Below, piece after piece: positions 56,019 to 64,000 of a DNA stretch of 64,000 nt. Location: the NCBI RefSeq assembly GCF_029522115.1, contig NZ_JAKWFK010000009.1:236217-300216 (forward strand), given 5' to 3'. Numbering within the stretch: position 1 is the stretch's first letter; each line of letters begins with the position of its first letter. The position numbers and the translations under genes were made by a program. The notes beneath the pieces are model-generated. The model did no database searches. It saw nothing but the letters and a program-made list of their open reading frames with translations, and was not told the DNA's origin. Source of the DNA: Trinickia sp. Y13. GTDB taxonomy: Bacteria; Pseudomonadota; Gammaproteobacteria; Burkholderiales; Burkholderiaceae.

Positions 56019-57197
56019 TCAAAGACGCGCGAGCCGCTCGAGCGCGGTCGCGAGCGTGGCCTCGCGTTTGGCGAAGCAAAACCGTACGACGCCCGATTCG
56101 TGCGCTTCGTGATAGAACGCCGAGACCGGAATGGCCGCGACGCCGATTTCGGTGGTCAGCCACTTCGAGAACTCGGCTTCGGGCAGATCGCTGATGGCCG
56201 AATAGTCGACGCATTGGAAGTAGGTGCCTTCGCAGGGCAGCAGCTTGAAGCGCGTGCCGGCCAGCCCGGCGCGGAAGAAGTCGCGTTTGTTCTGGTAGAA
56301 CGCGGGCAGCTCGAGGTAAGGCGCGGGATCGGACAGATAGTTGGCGAGGCCCGCCTGCATCGGGGTGTTCACGGTGAAGACGTTGAACTGATGGACCTTG
56401 CGGAACTCGGCGGTCAGCGCGGCGGGCGCCGCCACATAGCCGACCTTCCAACCCGTGACATGAAAGGTCTTGCCGAAGCTCGAGACGACGAAGCTGCGCC
56501 GGGCGAGCTCGGGATAACGCGCGACGCTCTCGTGCGGCGCGCCGTCATAGACCATGTGCTCGTAGACTTCGTCGGAAAGGATCAACGCGTTCGTTGCGCG
56601 CACGATCTCTTCCAAGCGGCGCATGTCGGCGGCGTGCCAGACGGTGCCGCTCGGGTTGTGCGGCGTGTTGATCAGCAACAGCCGCGTGCGCGGTGTGATC
56701 GCGCTTGCGAGCCGATCGAAATCGATCGCGTAATCGGGCGCCTCGAGCGTGACGAATACGGGCTTGCCGCCGGCCAGCTCGATCGAGGGAACGTAGCTGT
56801 CGTAAGTCGGTTCGAGCACGACGACTTCGTCGCCCGGATGCACGGTGGCGAGGATCGTCGTCAATAGCGCCTGCGTTGCGCCGGCGGTGACCGTGATCTC
56901 CGTCTGCGGATCGTACGCGCGGCCGTGGATCGCCTCGATCTTGCGCGCGATGGCCTCGCGCAGGGGCGCGACGCCGGCCATCGGCGGGTACTGATTGTGA
57001 CCGTCGCGCATCGCGCGCGAGACCGATTCGACGATGCGCGGGTCGCAGTCGAAATCGGGAAAACCCTGGCCGAGATTGACGGCGCCGCGCTCGGCGGCGA
57101 GGGCGCTCATGACCGTGAAGATCGTCGTGCCCACGTTGGGCAGGCGCGAGGCGAGCGCGAAAGGCGGTTGGTTCGTCGGTTCGTTCGGTGCGTTCAT
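56019..57197 (-). CDS. PLP-dependent class I aminotransferase, methionine aminotransferase-like
   Basis: 392 residues, fold type I. Features are NLGQGFPDFDCDP at the N-terminus, AGATQALLTTIL, NTPHNPSG, ILSDEVYEHMVYDG (the Asp that binds the pyridine N) and SSFGKTFHVTGWKVGY with the PLP Lys. The pattern matches the YbdL/kynurenine aminotransferase branch, which transaminates methionine and aromatic amino acids with 2-oxo acids. ATG 57197 was chosen because the 13 residues upstream are not conserved in character. It is 19 bp downstream of the PIN gene. Confidence 0.9.
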   Translation of the reverse strand: MNAPNEPTNQPPFALASRLPNVGTTIFTVMSALAAERGAVNLGQGFPDFDCDPRIVESVSRAMRDGHNQYPPMAGVAPLREAIARKIEAIHGRAYDPQTEITVTAGATQALLTTILATVHPGDEVVVLEPTYDSYVPSIELAGGKPVFVTLEAPDYAIDFDRLASAITPRTRLLLINTPHNPSGTVWHAADMRRLEEIVRATNALILSDEVYEHMVYDGAPHESVARYPELARRSFVVSSFGKTFHVTGWKVGYVAAPAALTAEFRKVHQFNVFTVNTPMQAGLANYLSDPAPYLELPAFYQNKRDFFRAGLAGTRFKLLPCEGTYFQCVDYSAISDLPEAEFSKWLTTEIGVAAIPVSAFYHEAHESGVVRFCFAKREATLATALERLARL

Positions 57198-57216
57198 CGT
57201 GCGATCGGAGTCAACG

Positions 57217-57705
57217 TCAAGCGATGGCGGTGGCAACGGGAAGACACGCCGCCGTGAACGGCGCGGGCTCGGCGATCCGGATCCCGAAATCGCGCGTCAT
57301 GCGTTTGGCTAGCTTGAGCAGCGCCCGATCTTTGGAGACGAGCCATTCGGCCTTCGCGGCGAAAGCGAGTTCGAGGAACTTTTGATCGTCGCGATCCTTG
57401 CATTTGGGCAATGCTACCGCGCCGGCAGCATCTTGAGGCGGCGCCGCCGTGGATAGGCGCGCCACGGCAGCCAGCGCGGCTGCCTTGTCCACGGCGCGCG
57501 AGACGAACTGCGGATAGTCGAGCACGTGCGCGAGTTCTGCCAGGCACCGGGAGTCGATCACGGCCTGCAGCGCGCCGCGCTCCAGGGCGTCGCGAATCGG
57601 GCGTGTCGCGGCATCGTCGAACACGAGAATGTCGATCCAAACGTTCGAATCGAGCACTACGCGCGGCGAAATGGATGGACCTTCTTCGGCATCTGTATAG
57701 GGCAT
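57217..57705 (-). CDS. PIN domain protein, putative toxin-like ribonuclease
   Basis: 162 residues. The acidic triad of a PIN nuclease is visible in [21 protein letters not shown] and [14 protein letters not shown], followed by LVSKDRALL. This is the type labelled 'putative toxin-antitoxin system toxin component, PIN family'. No small antitoxin gene lies on either side: the aminotransferase follows after 19 bp and yaaA starts divergently 57 bp away. It may be a housekeeping RNase or an orphan. Confidence 0.88.
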   Translation of the reverse strand: MPYTDAEEGPSISPRVVLDSNVWIDILVFDDAATRPIRDALERGALQAVIDSRCLAELAHVLDYPQFVSRAVDKAAALAAVARLSTAAPPQDAAGAVALPKCKDRDDQKFLELAFAAKAEWLVSKDRALLKLAKRMTRDFGIRIAEPAPFTAACLPVATAIA

Positions 57706-57762
57706 TCGCTACAATCTGGCTTTTCGTCTTTACCGCTCGGCACGGCGTGCCGGCGAGCCTCC

Positions 57763-58545
57763 ATGATAATTGTTTTGTCTCCAGCCAAGTCGCTCGACTA
57801 CGAGACCCCGCCACACGTCGCAAAACACACGATTCCCGATTTCGTCGACGATGCGGCCCAACTGATCGACCAATTGCGCCGCTATTCGCCGCAGCACATC
57901 GCATCGCTGATGGATATCTCGGACGCGCTCGCGCATTTGAACTTTCAGCGCTATGCCGATTGGTCGCGCGAGTTCAGTCTGGACAATGCCAAGCAGGCCG
58001 TGCTCGCGTTCAACGGCGATGTCTACGAAGGGTTCGACGCGAAAACGCTTTCGGCCGCCGATCTCGACTACGCTCAGCGGCACGTACGGGTCCTGTCGGG
58101 TCTGTACGGCGTGCTGCGCCCGCTCGATCTGTTGCAGCCGTACCGCCTCGAAATGGGTACGCGCCTGCCGAACCCGCGGGGAAAGGACCTCTACGCATTT
58201 TGGGGCGAGCGCATCGCCGACGCGCTCAATGCGCAATTGCGCCGCAACAAGGGCGGGGCGCGCGTGATCGTCAATTGCGCTTCGACCGAGTATTTCAAAT
58301 CGGTGCGGCGCAAGCGGCTCGAAGCGCCGGTCGTGACGCCCGTGTTCGAGGATTGGAAGGGCGGGCGCTACAAAATCATCAGCTTTTACGCGAAGCGGGC
58401 GCGCGGCCTGATGGCGCGATACGTCGTCGAGCAGCGGATCGACTCGCCCGAGAAGTTGAAGGACTTCGCGGTCGATGGCTACGCATTCGACGCCGCCGCC
58501 TCGAACGATTCGACCTTCGTGTTTCGCCGCCGCATCGCCGACTGA
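57763..58545 (+). CDS. yaaA: Peroxide stress protein YaaA
   Basis: 260 residues with the YaaA (DUF328) hallmarks: [15 protein letters not shown] at the N-terminus, [29 protein letters not shown] and [15 protein letters not shown]. It limits intracellular iron and DNA damage during hydrogen peroxide stress in E. coli. It is cytosolic. An open frame upstream is ignored, since ATG 57763 is the conserved start. The M14 peptidase gene follows after 29 bp. Confidence 0.95.
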   Translation: MIIVLSPAKSLDYETPPHVAKHTIPDFVDDAAQLIDQLRRYSPQHIASLMDISDALAHLNFQRYADWSREFSLDNAKQAVLAFNGDVYEGFDAKTLSAADLDYAQRHVRVLSGLYGVLRPLDLLQPYRLEMGTRLPNPRGKDLYAFWGERIADALNAQLRRNKGGARVIVNCASTEYFKSVRRKRLEAPVVTPVFEDWKGGRYKIISFYAKRARGLMARYVVEQRIDSPEKLKDFAVDGYAFDAAASNDSTFVFRRRIAD

Positions 58546-58574
58546 CGCAGCGTCCTCTTTTCCAAGGAACTTCG

Positions 58575-59729
58575 ATGAGCCTTTCGATCACCAGCAACTT
58601 CGACTCGGGCGCGATCGAAGTCGTATCGTGCGAGACGGCGGACGACATCCGGCTGCGCATTCGTGCCGACAACCGCGCCGCGTTCGCGCAGTGGTTCTAC
58701 TTTCGCTTATCGGGCGCGCGCGGGCAGCGTTGCGTGATGACATTCGAGAACGCCGCGCAGTGTGCTTTCGCACAGGGCTGGCACGGCTATCGAGCGACGG
58801 CGAGCTACGACGGTGTCAACTGGTTTCGCGTGCCGACCTCATACGACGGACAGAAACTGACGATCGATCACACCCCCGAATTCGATTCGATTTACTACGC
58901 GTATTTCGAGCCGTATAGCGAAGAGCGCCACGCGCAGTTTCTCGGCGCCGTGCAGCAAATGCCGCAGGCGACGCTCGTCGAGATCGGACGCACCGTCGAG
59001 AATCGGCCGATGTCGTTGCTCGTGCTGGGCACGCCGGAGACCGAAGGGCGCGCGAAGAAGAAGGTGTGGATCATCGCGCGCCAGCATCCAGGCGAGACGA
59101 TGGCCGAATGGTTCGTGGAGGGGCTCGTCAAGCGCCTGGCGGGCTGGGGCGATTGGGCTGGCGACGCGCTCGCGCGCAAGCTCTACGAACATGCCGTGTT
59201 CTACATCGTGCCGAACATGAACCCCGACGGCAGCGTGCACGGCAATTTGCGCACGAACGCGATGGGGGCGAATCTGAACCGCGAATGGCTCGAACCTGAC
59301 GCAGCGCGCAGCCCCGAAGTGCTGTGCGTGCGCAACGCGATTCACGCCAACGGCTGCGACTTGTTTTTCGACATTCACGGGGACGAAGCGTTGCCCTATG
59401 TGTTCGTCGCGGGTAGCGAAATGCTGCCGAGCTTCACCGAGAGCCAATTGCAAGAGCAGCGCGCCTTTATCGAGGCGTTCAAGCAAGCGAGCCCCGACTT
59501 CCAGGATGTCTACGGATACGAGGCGGCGAAGTACCAAGAAGATGCACTGAAGCTTGCCTCTAAGTACATCGGCCACACCTTCGGGTGTTTGTCGTTGACG
59601 CTCGAAATGCCCTTCAAGGACAACGCGAACTTGCCCGACGAGCGCGTTGGTTGGAATGGCGAGCGCAGCGCGGCCCTGGGTGCGGCAATGCTGAGTGCGG
59701 TGCTGCGCCAGATCGAAACGTTCGGATGA
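58575..59729 (+). CDS. M14 family zinc carboxypeptidase
   Basis: 384 residues. The N-terminal 120 residues are a beta-rich domain (SFDSGAIEV-like start, FYFRLSGARGQRC) typical of the cytosolic carboxypeptidase group within M14. The peptidase domain has the zinc ligands in RQHPGETMAEWF (HxxE) and FFDIHGDE, the NMNPDG motif and a late catalytic Glu in LTLEMPFKD. Bacterial members are proposed to trim C-terminal residues, though the substrate is unknown. No signal peptide is present. AAGGAA precedes the ATG. Confidence 0.9.
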   Translation: MSLSITSNFDSGAIEVVSCETADDIRLRIRADNRAAFAQWFYFRLSGARGQRCVMTFENAAQCAFAQGWHGYRATASYDGVNWFRVPTSYDGQKLTIDHTPEFDSIYYAYFEPYSEERHAQFLGAVQQMPQATLVEIGRTVENRPMSLLVLGTPETEGRAKKKVWIIARQHPGETMAEWFVEGLVKRLAGWGDWAGDALARKLYEHAVFYIVPNMNPDGSVHGNLRTNAMGANLNREWLEPDAARSPEVLCVRNAIHANGCDLFFDIHGDEALPYVFVAGSEMLPSFTESQLQEQRAFIEAFKQASPDFQDVYGYEAAKYQEDALKLASKYIGHTFGCLSLTLEMPFKDNANLPDERVGWNGERSAALGAAMLSAVLRQIETFG

Positions 59730-59756
59730 GTGTTGCGCGGGGTTGCCGCGCAACAC
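59730..59756. terminator. Hairpin between convergent genes
   Basis: GTGTTGCGCGG (59730-59740) and CCGCGCAACAC (59746-59756) form a perfect 11-bp stem with a GGTTG loop, directly after the M14 stop and before the stop of the convergent gene. No T-run is visible on either strand, so termination is only plausible. Confidence 0.55.
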
Positions 59757-59760
59757 CCGA

Positions 59761-60336
59761 TCAGTGCTTCGCCGAGGCCTTGGACGACGATTTCTTGCGA
59801 CTCGTCGAATGCTTGATGGCGCTTTTGCCCGTGTGGCGGCCTTTGCCTTTCTTGGTCGAGCGTTCTTTGTGAGGCTTGAGCGCCGGCACGGGATCGTTCC
59901 AACTGAAGGCGAGCATCTGCGTGCCAACGTAGCCGCATCGAAACTTCAGCGGATAGGGTTCGTGCTGGGTGTTGCGCGCGATGCCCTGCCCTTCGACCGT
60001 GACGACGTTCTCGACCGTCACGCGCTGCTTGCCTTCATCGAACGGCTGATTCCACGGCGTGATGGCGGCGTGGGCCGAGTTGAACGCTGCCGGCGGGAAG
60101 TCCACGTGATCGATGACGGTCGACGTGCTCGCGACGAAGTTGCCATGGGCCGCGCAGTCCGCGACGAGCGGATCCGCATGCATGTCGTTGACGAAGTGGG
60201 CGATCATCTCGTTGCGCTGATCGATGAGATCCGCGCGGGCTTCGCTTGCCGCGAGAAGCGGCAGTATGAATGCCGCGCAGGCCGTCAGCCGGCGCGCGAA
60301 CTGACGCACGCGGCGTGAAATCGTGTAGCTATCCAT
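59761..60336 (-). CDS. Exported protein of unknown function with basic C-terminal tail
   Basis: 191 residues. A Sec signal peptide (RRLTACAAFILPLLAASEARA, cleavage before Asp) precedes a domain that begins IDQRNEMIAHFVNDMHADP and includes two Cys about 80 residues apart that could form a disulfide. The final 35 residues are rich in Lys, Ser and His (KHSTSRKKSSSKASAKH). I do not recognise the family with confidence. ATG 60336 was chosen because it starts the signal sequence; an open frame upstream is longer. The 250-bp gap upstream contains no gene I can support. Confidence 0.75.
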   Translation of the reverse strand: MDSYTISRRVRQFARRLTACAAFILPLLAASEARADLIDQRNEMIAHFVNDMHADPLVADCAAHGNFVASTSTVIDHVDFPPAAFNSAHAAITPWNQPFDEGKQRVTVENVVTVEGQGIARNTQHEPYPLKFRCGYVGTQMLAFSWNDPVPALKPHKERSTKKGKGRHTGKSAIKHSTSRKKSSSKASAKH

Positions 60337-60586
60337 CCGATAAGCACTATTGAGACACAGGCACGTAAGATGCCCCACTCGCAGACGGAGTTCAATGTCG
60401 AGATGAATAAATTTTGACAATTGGGCGGGCGGGCATCGCTTGCGGCGCAGCCCGGGGTGTTTCTGGTGCACGAGTGCGACATGGGCCGATGCGCCCGCCG
60501 CGTTTCGAAGGGATCTTCGGGATTGGCCTCGGTCCTGGGATCGGTGTCGGTCAGCATCCCGGCTGCGGCGTGCACGTCGGAACGCT

Positions 60587-61270
60587 TCAAGTGCGGGGAC
60601 CGCCGAGCCGGTAGCGGCGCACGTCGTTCGTCGTCACCCATGTAGGTTTGTAGACGGCGATGAGCGCAGTGGACATCCCTGTGAACCATGCCTCGCCCGC
60701 GGCCAGCAGAAACACGCTGAAGGCGTAGCCGACGGGTACGACGGCCGATGAGCCGTCCGCGAGCGCGATATGCGTCGCGGCGGCCGCAACCCCCGCGACC
60801 GTGACGGCGATCGCCGGAGAGACGAAGCCTTGAGCGCAGATGAACGCGAACAAGTTGCGCGGCAGCCACGCGGTGCAGGCGCGTTGCAACAAGGCGGAGA
60901 CGCCGACCGGCATCGCGCCGTAGATGAGAAACGTCAGTGCGACACCGTGCCACGCCGCATCGAATACGAGGGCCGCGACGCCCGATACGAGCGCCATGGC
61001 GACGAGCGCCAGCGCCCAGTCGAACAGCGTCACTAGCAAGGTGGCGCCGAGCAGGTGCATGACCGGACCGTCATCGAGCCAGGCGTTGGTGGCCCATAGC
61101 ACCGAAATGGCCACGATGATCGCGAGCCAGACATGCTGCAGGGTGCCGTCCTGCAAACGCCGGAACGGCCGCTGTAGAAGAGCGAGCGTGAGCACGAGCG
61201 CGGCGATGGCCCAGCCACCGACGGAGACCCAGAGCGGAAGCGGCGTATACAGGAAGCCCATGGCGTCCAT
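60587..61270 (-). CDS. Energy-coupling factor (CbiM-like) ABC permease
   Basis: 227 residues with six to seven membrane helices. The pattern matches the energy-coupling factor permease family related to CbiM/NikM, which transport cobalt or nickel in complexes with T and A components. The typical N-terminal His-containing metal loop of CbiM is not evident here (the start is MGFLYTPLPLWVS). No ATPase or T-component gene is adjacent. ATG 61261 is a possible alternative start. No cobalamin riboswitch-like sequence is seen upstream. Confidence 0.8.
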   Translation of the reverse strand: MDAMGFLYTPLPLWVSVGGWAIAALVLTLALLQRPFRRLQDGTLQHVWLAIIVAISVLWATNAWLDDGPVMHLLGATLLVTLFDWALALVAMALVSGVAALVFDAAWHGVALTFLIYGAMPVGVSALLQRACTAWLPRNLFAFICAQGFVSPAIAVTVAGVAAAATHIALADGSSAVVPVGYAFSVFLLAAGEAWFTGMSTALIAVYKPTWVTTNDVRRYRLGGPRT

Positions 61271-61369
61271 ATTACTCGTTGGGCTGCGAAAGGTGGGAGC
61301 CTCGTGCGAGCATATCGCGGCTCCCTCACTTCACGTTATAGCAAGCGCCGCGCCGATACGCTCGGCGGC

Positions 61370-62257
61370 TCAATTGGCTGGGGGCGCTGCCCCACCGAAC
61401 GGCACGTCGGGCTCGGCGGCTAGCGGCAGGTCGATCGCGCTGTCGCGCCGCGACAATGGATATTTGAACGCCGGCGCCCGACGCAGCGGCACGGGACCGC
61501 CTTTGCCGAGGACGGGCTTCGGTGTGCCGCGTCCTTCGCGGCGCAGCACCTCGAGTTGGGGGGTGAGCCAGCCGTTGTAGATGGCCACGGCGGCGGCGCG
61601 GTTCGGTGCGCCCAACTGTTGGAATATGCTCGCCAGGTGGATCTTGACGGTGCCCTCGCTGATGCCGAGCGTGCGCGCGATCATTTTGTTGGTGCTGCCC
61701 ATATGAACGCAGCGCATGATTTGCTCTTGACGCGGCGACAGCGCCACCGAGAAGCGTTTGCGCCGGGGCGCGTCGCCGCTCAATTCGCGCCGCGGCGAGA
61801 CCGCCGGGACCGTGGCGACGGCGCGCACGGCCGGGACGCTGGCGGCGGGAACGGGCGCGGCTGGGCTGCGCGCACCCTCGGCGAGAAACGGGGCGTAGTG
61901 TCCTCCTGCGAGCACGAGTTCGAGCAGACGGACGATCAACAGCGGATTGGTCGTGCGCGGAATGACGCCGTGCACGCCCGCATCGACGAGGGCCCGCACA
62001 CGGGAAGGCGAGATGTCGTCGACGAATGCGGCGACCCGCAAGCCTGGGTACTCGGCCTGCAACGCGCGCACCGAACCGAGCCGCATCGGATCTTGCCAGT
62101 CGACGACGATGAGCTCGGGCGGCAAACGCCGCATCGCGCGGCTGGCCTGCGCCCAGTCGCGCGCTTCGCAAAACCGGGCGTGCCGGTCGATCTGCCGCAA
62201 AAGCGCTTTGAGTCCTTCGCGCCGCTCGGCTTCCGAACTGAGAACTGCGAACCGCAT
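61370..62257 (-). CDS. NarL/LuxR-type response regulator with atypical receiver domain
   Basis: 295 residues. The receiver-like domain (1-120) retains the phospho-acceptor position Asp53 (VVDWQDP). It lacks the acidic pair at the end of the first strand (AVLSSEAE) and the usual Lys (IPRTTNP), so phosphorylation is doubtful. The DNA-binding LuxR domain near 170-235 is normal: LSPRQEQIMRCV, NKMIARTLGISEGTVKIHL. A Pro/Arg-rich C-terminal tail follows. No sensor kinase gene is nearby. Confidence 0.88.
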   Translation of the reverse strand: MRFAVLSSEAERREGLKALLRQIDRHARFCEARDWAQASRAMRRLPPELIVVDWQDPMRLGSVRALQAEYPGLRVAAFVDDISPSRVRALVDAGVHGVIPRTTNPLLIVRLLELVLAGGHYAPFLAEGARSPAAPVPAASVPAVRAVATVPAVSPRRELSGDAPRRKRFSVALSPRQEQIMRCVHMGSTNKMIARTLGISEGTVKIHLASIFQQLGAPNRAAAVAIYNGWLTPQLEVLRREGRGTPKPVLGKGGPVPLRRAPAFKYPLSRRDSAIDLPLAAEPDVPFGGAAPPAN

Positions 62258-62450
62258 GTTTTTGCCTCCTTTTGATCGGTACGGATGGCGCCGTGACCGA
62301 CCTCCGGAAACTGGCCTGCCGCCACGATGCGCCGCTGCGCAATCATGACAAATTCCTTACGTTGGGGCGGCTAGCCGGATGGCATAGGACGGCTCTGCCG
62401 CCGCCCTGTGCGGCGACGGCGAGACCGGCGGCAGGAGGGCGAATGCGGGC

Positions 62451-63692
62451 TTAGTGGAAGTGCGGTTGGGCGGGTTCGGCGTCCTCGGGCATCTCGGCGT
62501 GAACGATTTCGCCGAGGGGATCCGCATAGAGCGGGACGCCGCAGTCATCGCAATATTCGGGTTCGAACCGTCCCGCGTGGCGGCGCACATCGGTGACGCC
62601 GGCTTCCTTGAGCAGCGCGATGATTTCGTCGAGCGGACCGCCCGTGTCTTCCGCTTCCTCATCGATGGCAAGTTCGCCGTTCTCGCGGCCATAGAGCGGC
62701 CAGACGACGCCGTAGATCACGTCGTTGCTGCCGCGGCGCGTGAAGCCGACGCGGTACTCGTCGATGCGTCGCTCGCCGAAGCCGGCGACGACGGCACGCA
62801 AGTCTTGCGGCGTGGCGCCGATCGTGTCGAACAGATAGCGAATGGCCGTGCGCACGGTGTGCGGCCGCACGCGTTCGTCAGCATCGCGGCAGGCCGAATA
62901 GTAGGCGTCGGGCAGCAGGCATTCGAATTCGCAGCCCGGCAGAACCTGCGCCAGGTTGGCGCCGCCCTGGGTCGCCCATTGCTCGAGGCATTGGCCGCGC
63001 TCGATGCGCGCGCCGTTTTCCTCTTCTTGCCAGCGAAAGAGCGGGGCGCCGACGGGGGCCGCGACCACGGCCAGCAGAAAGCGCGGATCGGCCAGGATCG
63101 GCGAGGTTTCGGGCAGATCGCCAAAGTTCATCTTCGCCGCGGCGCCGGTGACCGCGGCCTGGATCAATTGCTGGGCGAGGCGATAGGTTTCGACGTGATG
63201 GCGCGGCAATTGGTCGATGCTGTAGAGGAAGGGCGCGAGCGCAACGCGCGCCTCGCCCGCCAGCACGTGTGCGTGCAGATGAGCGCGCAACGCTTCGACG
63301 GCATCGCCCTTGAGCGGACCGGAGGGGATCATGTAGCGCGTCCAGGCCAAGACGGGGGCCGCGATCAACAGCGCTTCGTAGGAGGTGCCCTCGTGCTCGA
63401 CGATGAACGACTCGCTGTGCGTTTCCGCCATATCGGCGAGTGCGCCGTACGCGTCGGGATGATTTTGTTGCAGATGGTCGAGCGCCGCGTCGAGCGTCGT
63501 CTGGTTCCCGTTGCGGACGATTTTCGCGAGCAGCGTGTCGAGCTTTGCTTCCCAGAAGCGATCTTCGATGCGGCTGCCCGATGCGAACAGTGCAAGGGAA
63601 AGGCCGACGAGCTTGTCGGCGTCGGGCGGAAGGCGTTTGGCGATTCGCGAGCGCATATAGGCTGACTTGGTTGGATTCGATGAACCCTCCAT
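62451..63692 (-). CDS. DUF2863 family protein
   Basis: 413 residues from ATG 63692, or 401 from ATG 63656, whose MRSRIAKRLPPDADKLV start looks more conserved. I recognise it as DUF2863. It is a soluble protein with a mixed alpha/beta pattern, an acidic stretch (IDEEAEDTGGPLDE) and a C-terminal CDDCGVPLYADP where two Cys might bind zinc. It ends in PQPHFH-type residues. No function is established. Neither start has a strong ribosome binding site. Confidence 0.83.
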   Translation of the reverse strand: MEGSSNPTKSAYMRSRIAKRLPPDADKLVGLSLALFASGSRIEDRFWEAKLDTLLAKIVRNGNQTTLDAALDHLQQNHPDAYGALADMAETHSESFIVEHEGTSYEALLIAAPVLAWTRYMIPSGPLKGDAVEALRAHLHAHVLAGEARVALAPFLYSIDQLPRHHVETYRLAQQLIQAAVTGAAAKMNFGDLPETSPILADPRFLLAVVAAPVGAPLFRWQEEENGARIERGQCLEQWATQGGANLAQVLPGCEFECLLPDAYYSACRDADERVRPHTVRTAIRYLFDTIGATPQDLRAVVAGFGERRIDEYRVGFTRRGSNDVIYGVVWPLYGRENGELAIDEEAEDTGGPLDEIIALLKEAGVTDVRRHAGRFEPEYCDDCGVPLYADPLGEIVHAEMPEDAEPAQPHFH

Positions 63693-63863
63693 TCTAGTCG
63701 CATCCGCCGCACAGTAAGCCGAGCTGTGCGTTGACCTGCGCCGGGGATACTGGAAGCGTGGCGCGCGGCCTTCGAGGGTTCCGCTTTCACATTGCTGCAA
63801 TTCAATTCAATTGCATCCGCGCGGCGCCCGAAATGGTCGCTACGCGGCCGCTCGAAATTTCGC

Positions 63864-63892
63864 TTGCGGCGCGTTCGGAACGCGCCTAGAAT
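63864..63892 (+). promoter_or_regulatory. Promoter with operator-like palindrome in the spacer
   Basis: TTGCGG (63864-63869), a 17-bp spacer and TAGAAT (63887-63892). The interval 63868-63886 is a perfect inverted repeat, GGCGCGTTC-G-GAACGCGCC, which fills the spacer. A dimeric repressor bound here would block RNA polymerase. Confidence 0.6.
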
Positions 63893-63896
63893 CACG

Positions 63897-63930
63897 CCCT
63901 TTCGCGCAGTCAGTGCGACTGTGCGAAGGG
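63897..63930 (+). other. Stem-loop at the predicted transcription start
   Basis: CCCTTTCGCGCAGTC (63897-63911) pairs with GACTGTGCGAAGGG (63917-63930) with one bulged T and one wobble pair, loop AGTGC. It would lie at the 5' end of the transcript from the preceding promoter. Confidence 0.65.
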
Positions 63931-64000
63931 AAGCGGGGCCTTACGGCGAGCGGGTTTGCGCCGGGGGTGAAAGGCGGAGGGGCGGCGGCGGTTCGATAGC

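Larger units (their letters stand above)
63693..64000. other. Intergenic region at the right window edge
   Basis: These 308 bp have no gene I can support. They contain a good plus-strand promoter with an internal palindrome (63864-63892) and a long transcribed hairpin (63897-63930), so a plus-strand gene or RNA probably starts beyond the window. Confidence 0.6.

Noticed and set aside
57706..57762. An antitoxin gene for the PIN protein in the gap to yaaA
   Set aside because: Only 57 bp are available and no frame of useful length exists; the other side is the aminotransferase gene.
60337..61369. A cobalamin or metal riboswitch near the CbiM-like permease
   Set aside because: I looked for the conserved riboswitch core elements on the upstream side and saw none.
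63811..63999. A 62-codon plus-strand frame at the right edge
   Set aside because: It runs across the predicted promoter and hairpin, starts with a non-ATG codon and has no domain or ribosome binding site.

Overview
The window looks like a piece of the main chromosome of a high-GC betaproteobacterium of the family Burkholderiaceae (Burkholderia, Paraburkholderia or a close genus). The evidence is gene content and order: ilvI-ilvH-ilvC, psd-pssA, leuA, rpsO-pnp, then tpiA-secG-tRNA-Leu followed by a complete 14-gene nuo operon with separate nuoC and nuoD. Several lineage-typical uncharacterised families (DUF3106, DUF3619, DUF2818, DUF2863) support this. I see no transposase, integrase, phage gene, CRISPR array or rRNA. 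The region reads as vertically inherited core genome with modest accessory content.

Layout. 1-7.75 kb (+): 3' end of an atypical SDR, methylglyoxal synthase, a quinone reductase, a DUF4126 membrane protein, an FtsX-type ABC permease, a truncated haemoglobin, an AlaX-type tRNA editing protein and a DUF924 protein. 7.9-15.3 kb (-): an SDR, a LOG-family nucleotide hydrolase coupled to a TetR regulator, dgkA, a GT4 glycosyltransferase, an LpxH-like phosphoesterase, and an ECF sigma factor module (sigma, DUF3619, DUF3106, RDD protein). 15.5-22.8 kb (+): branched-chain amino acid synthesis (ilvIHC), phosphatidylethanolamine synthesis (psd, pssA) and leuA. The leuA gene is preceded by a leucine-codon-rich leader peptide that the usual ORF length cut-offs miss. 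22.9-32.4 kb: a BamE-like lipoprotein, an orphan ABC binding protein, rpsO, pnp with a long 5' hairpin, a second quinone reductase, a BBE-type flavoenzyme, a DUF1059 protein, tpiA and secG.

32.5-47.8 kb (+): tRNA-Leu(GAG) and nuoA-nuoN encoding respiratory complex I. Genes are tightly packed except for small gaps that hold hairpins (notably nuoF-nuoG). 47.9-50.6 kb (+): DUF2818, a NUDIX hydrolase, DUF1178 and two overlapping MaoC-type hydratases. 50.7-57.7 kb (-): an acyl-CoA region with a GST, an acyl-CoA dehydrogenase and an APH-fold kinase that together resemble the two halves of ACAD11, a histidine phosphatase, a PaaG-like crotonase, a broken 3-hydroxyacyl-CoA dehydrogenase, an aminotransferase and a lone PIN-domain protein. 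57.8-64 kb: yaaA, an M14 carboxypeptidase, an exported protein of unknown function, an ECF-type permease, an atypical NarL-type regulator, DUF2863, and a promoter with an operator-like palindrome at the right edge.

The items most worth following up are the leuA leader, whose reading frame begins at about the predicted transcription start; the split ACAD11-like kinase/dehydrogenase pair beside a GST and a decaying beta-oxidation gene; and several strong untranslated hairpins. All functions are assigned by reading sequence motifs. No database search was run.
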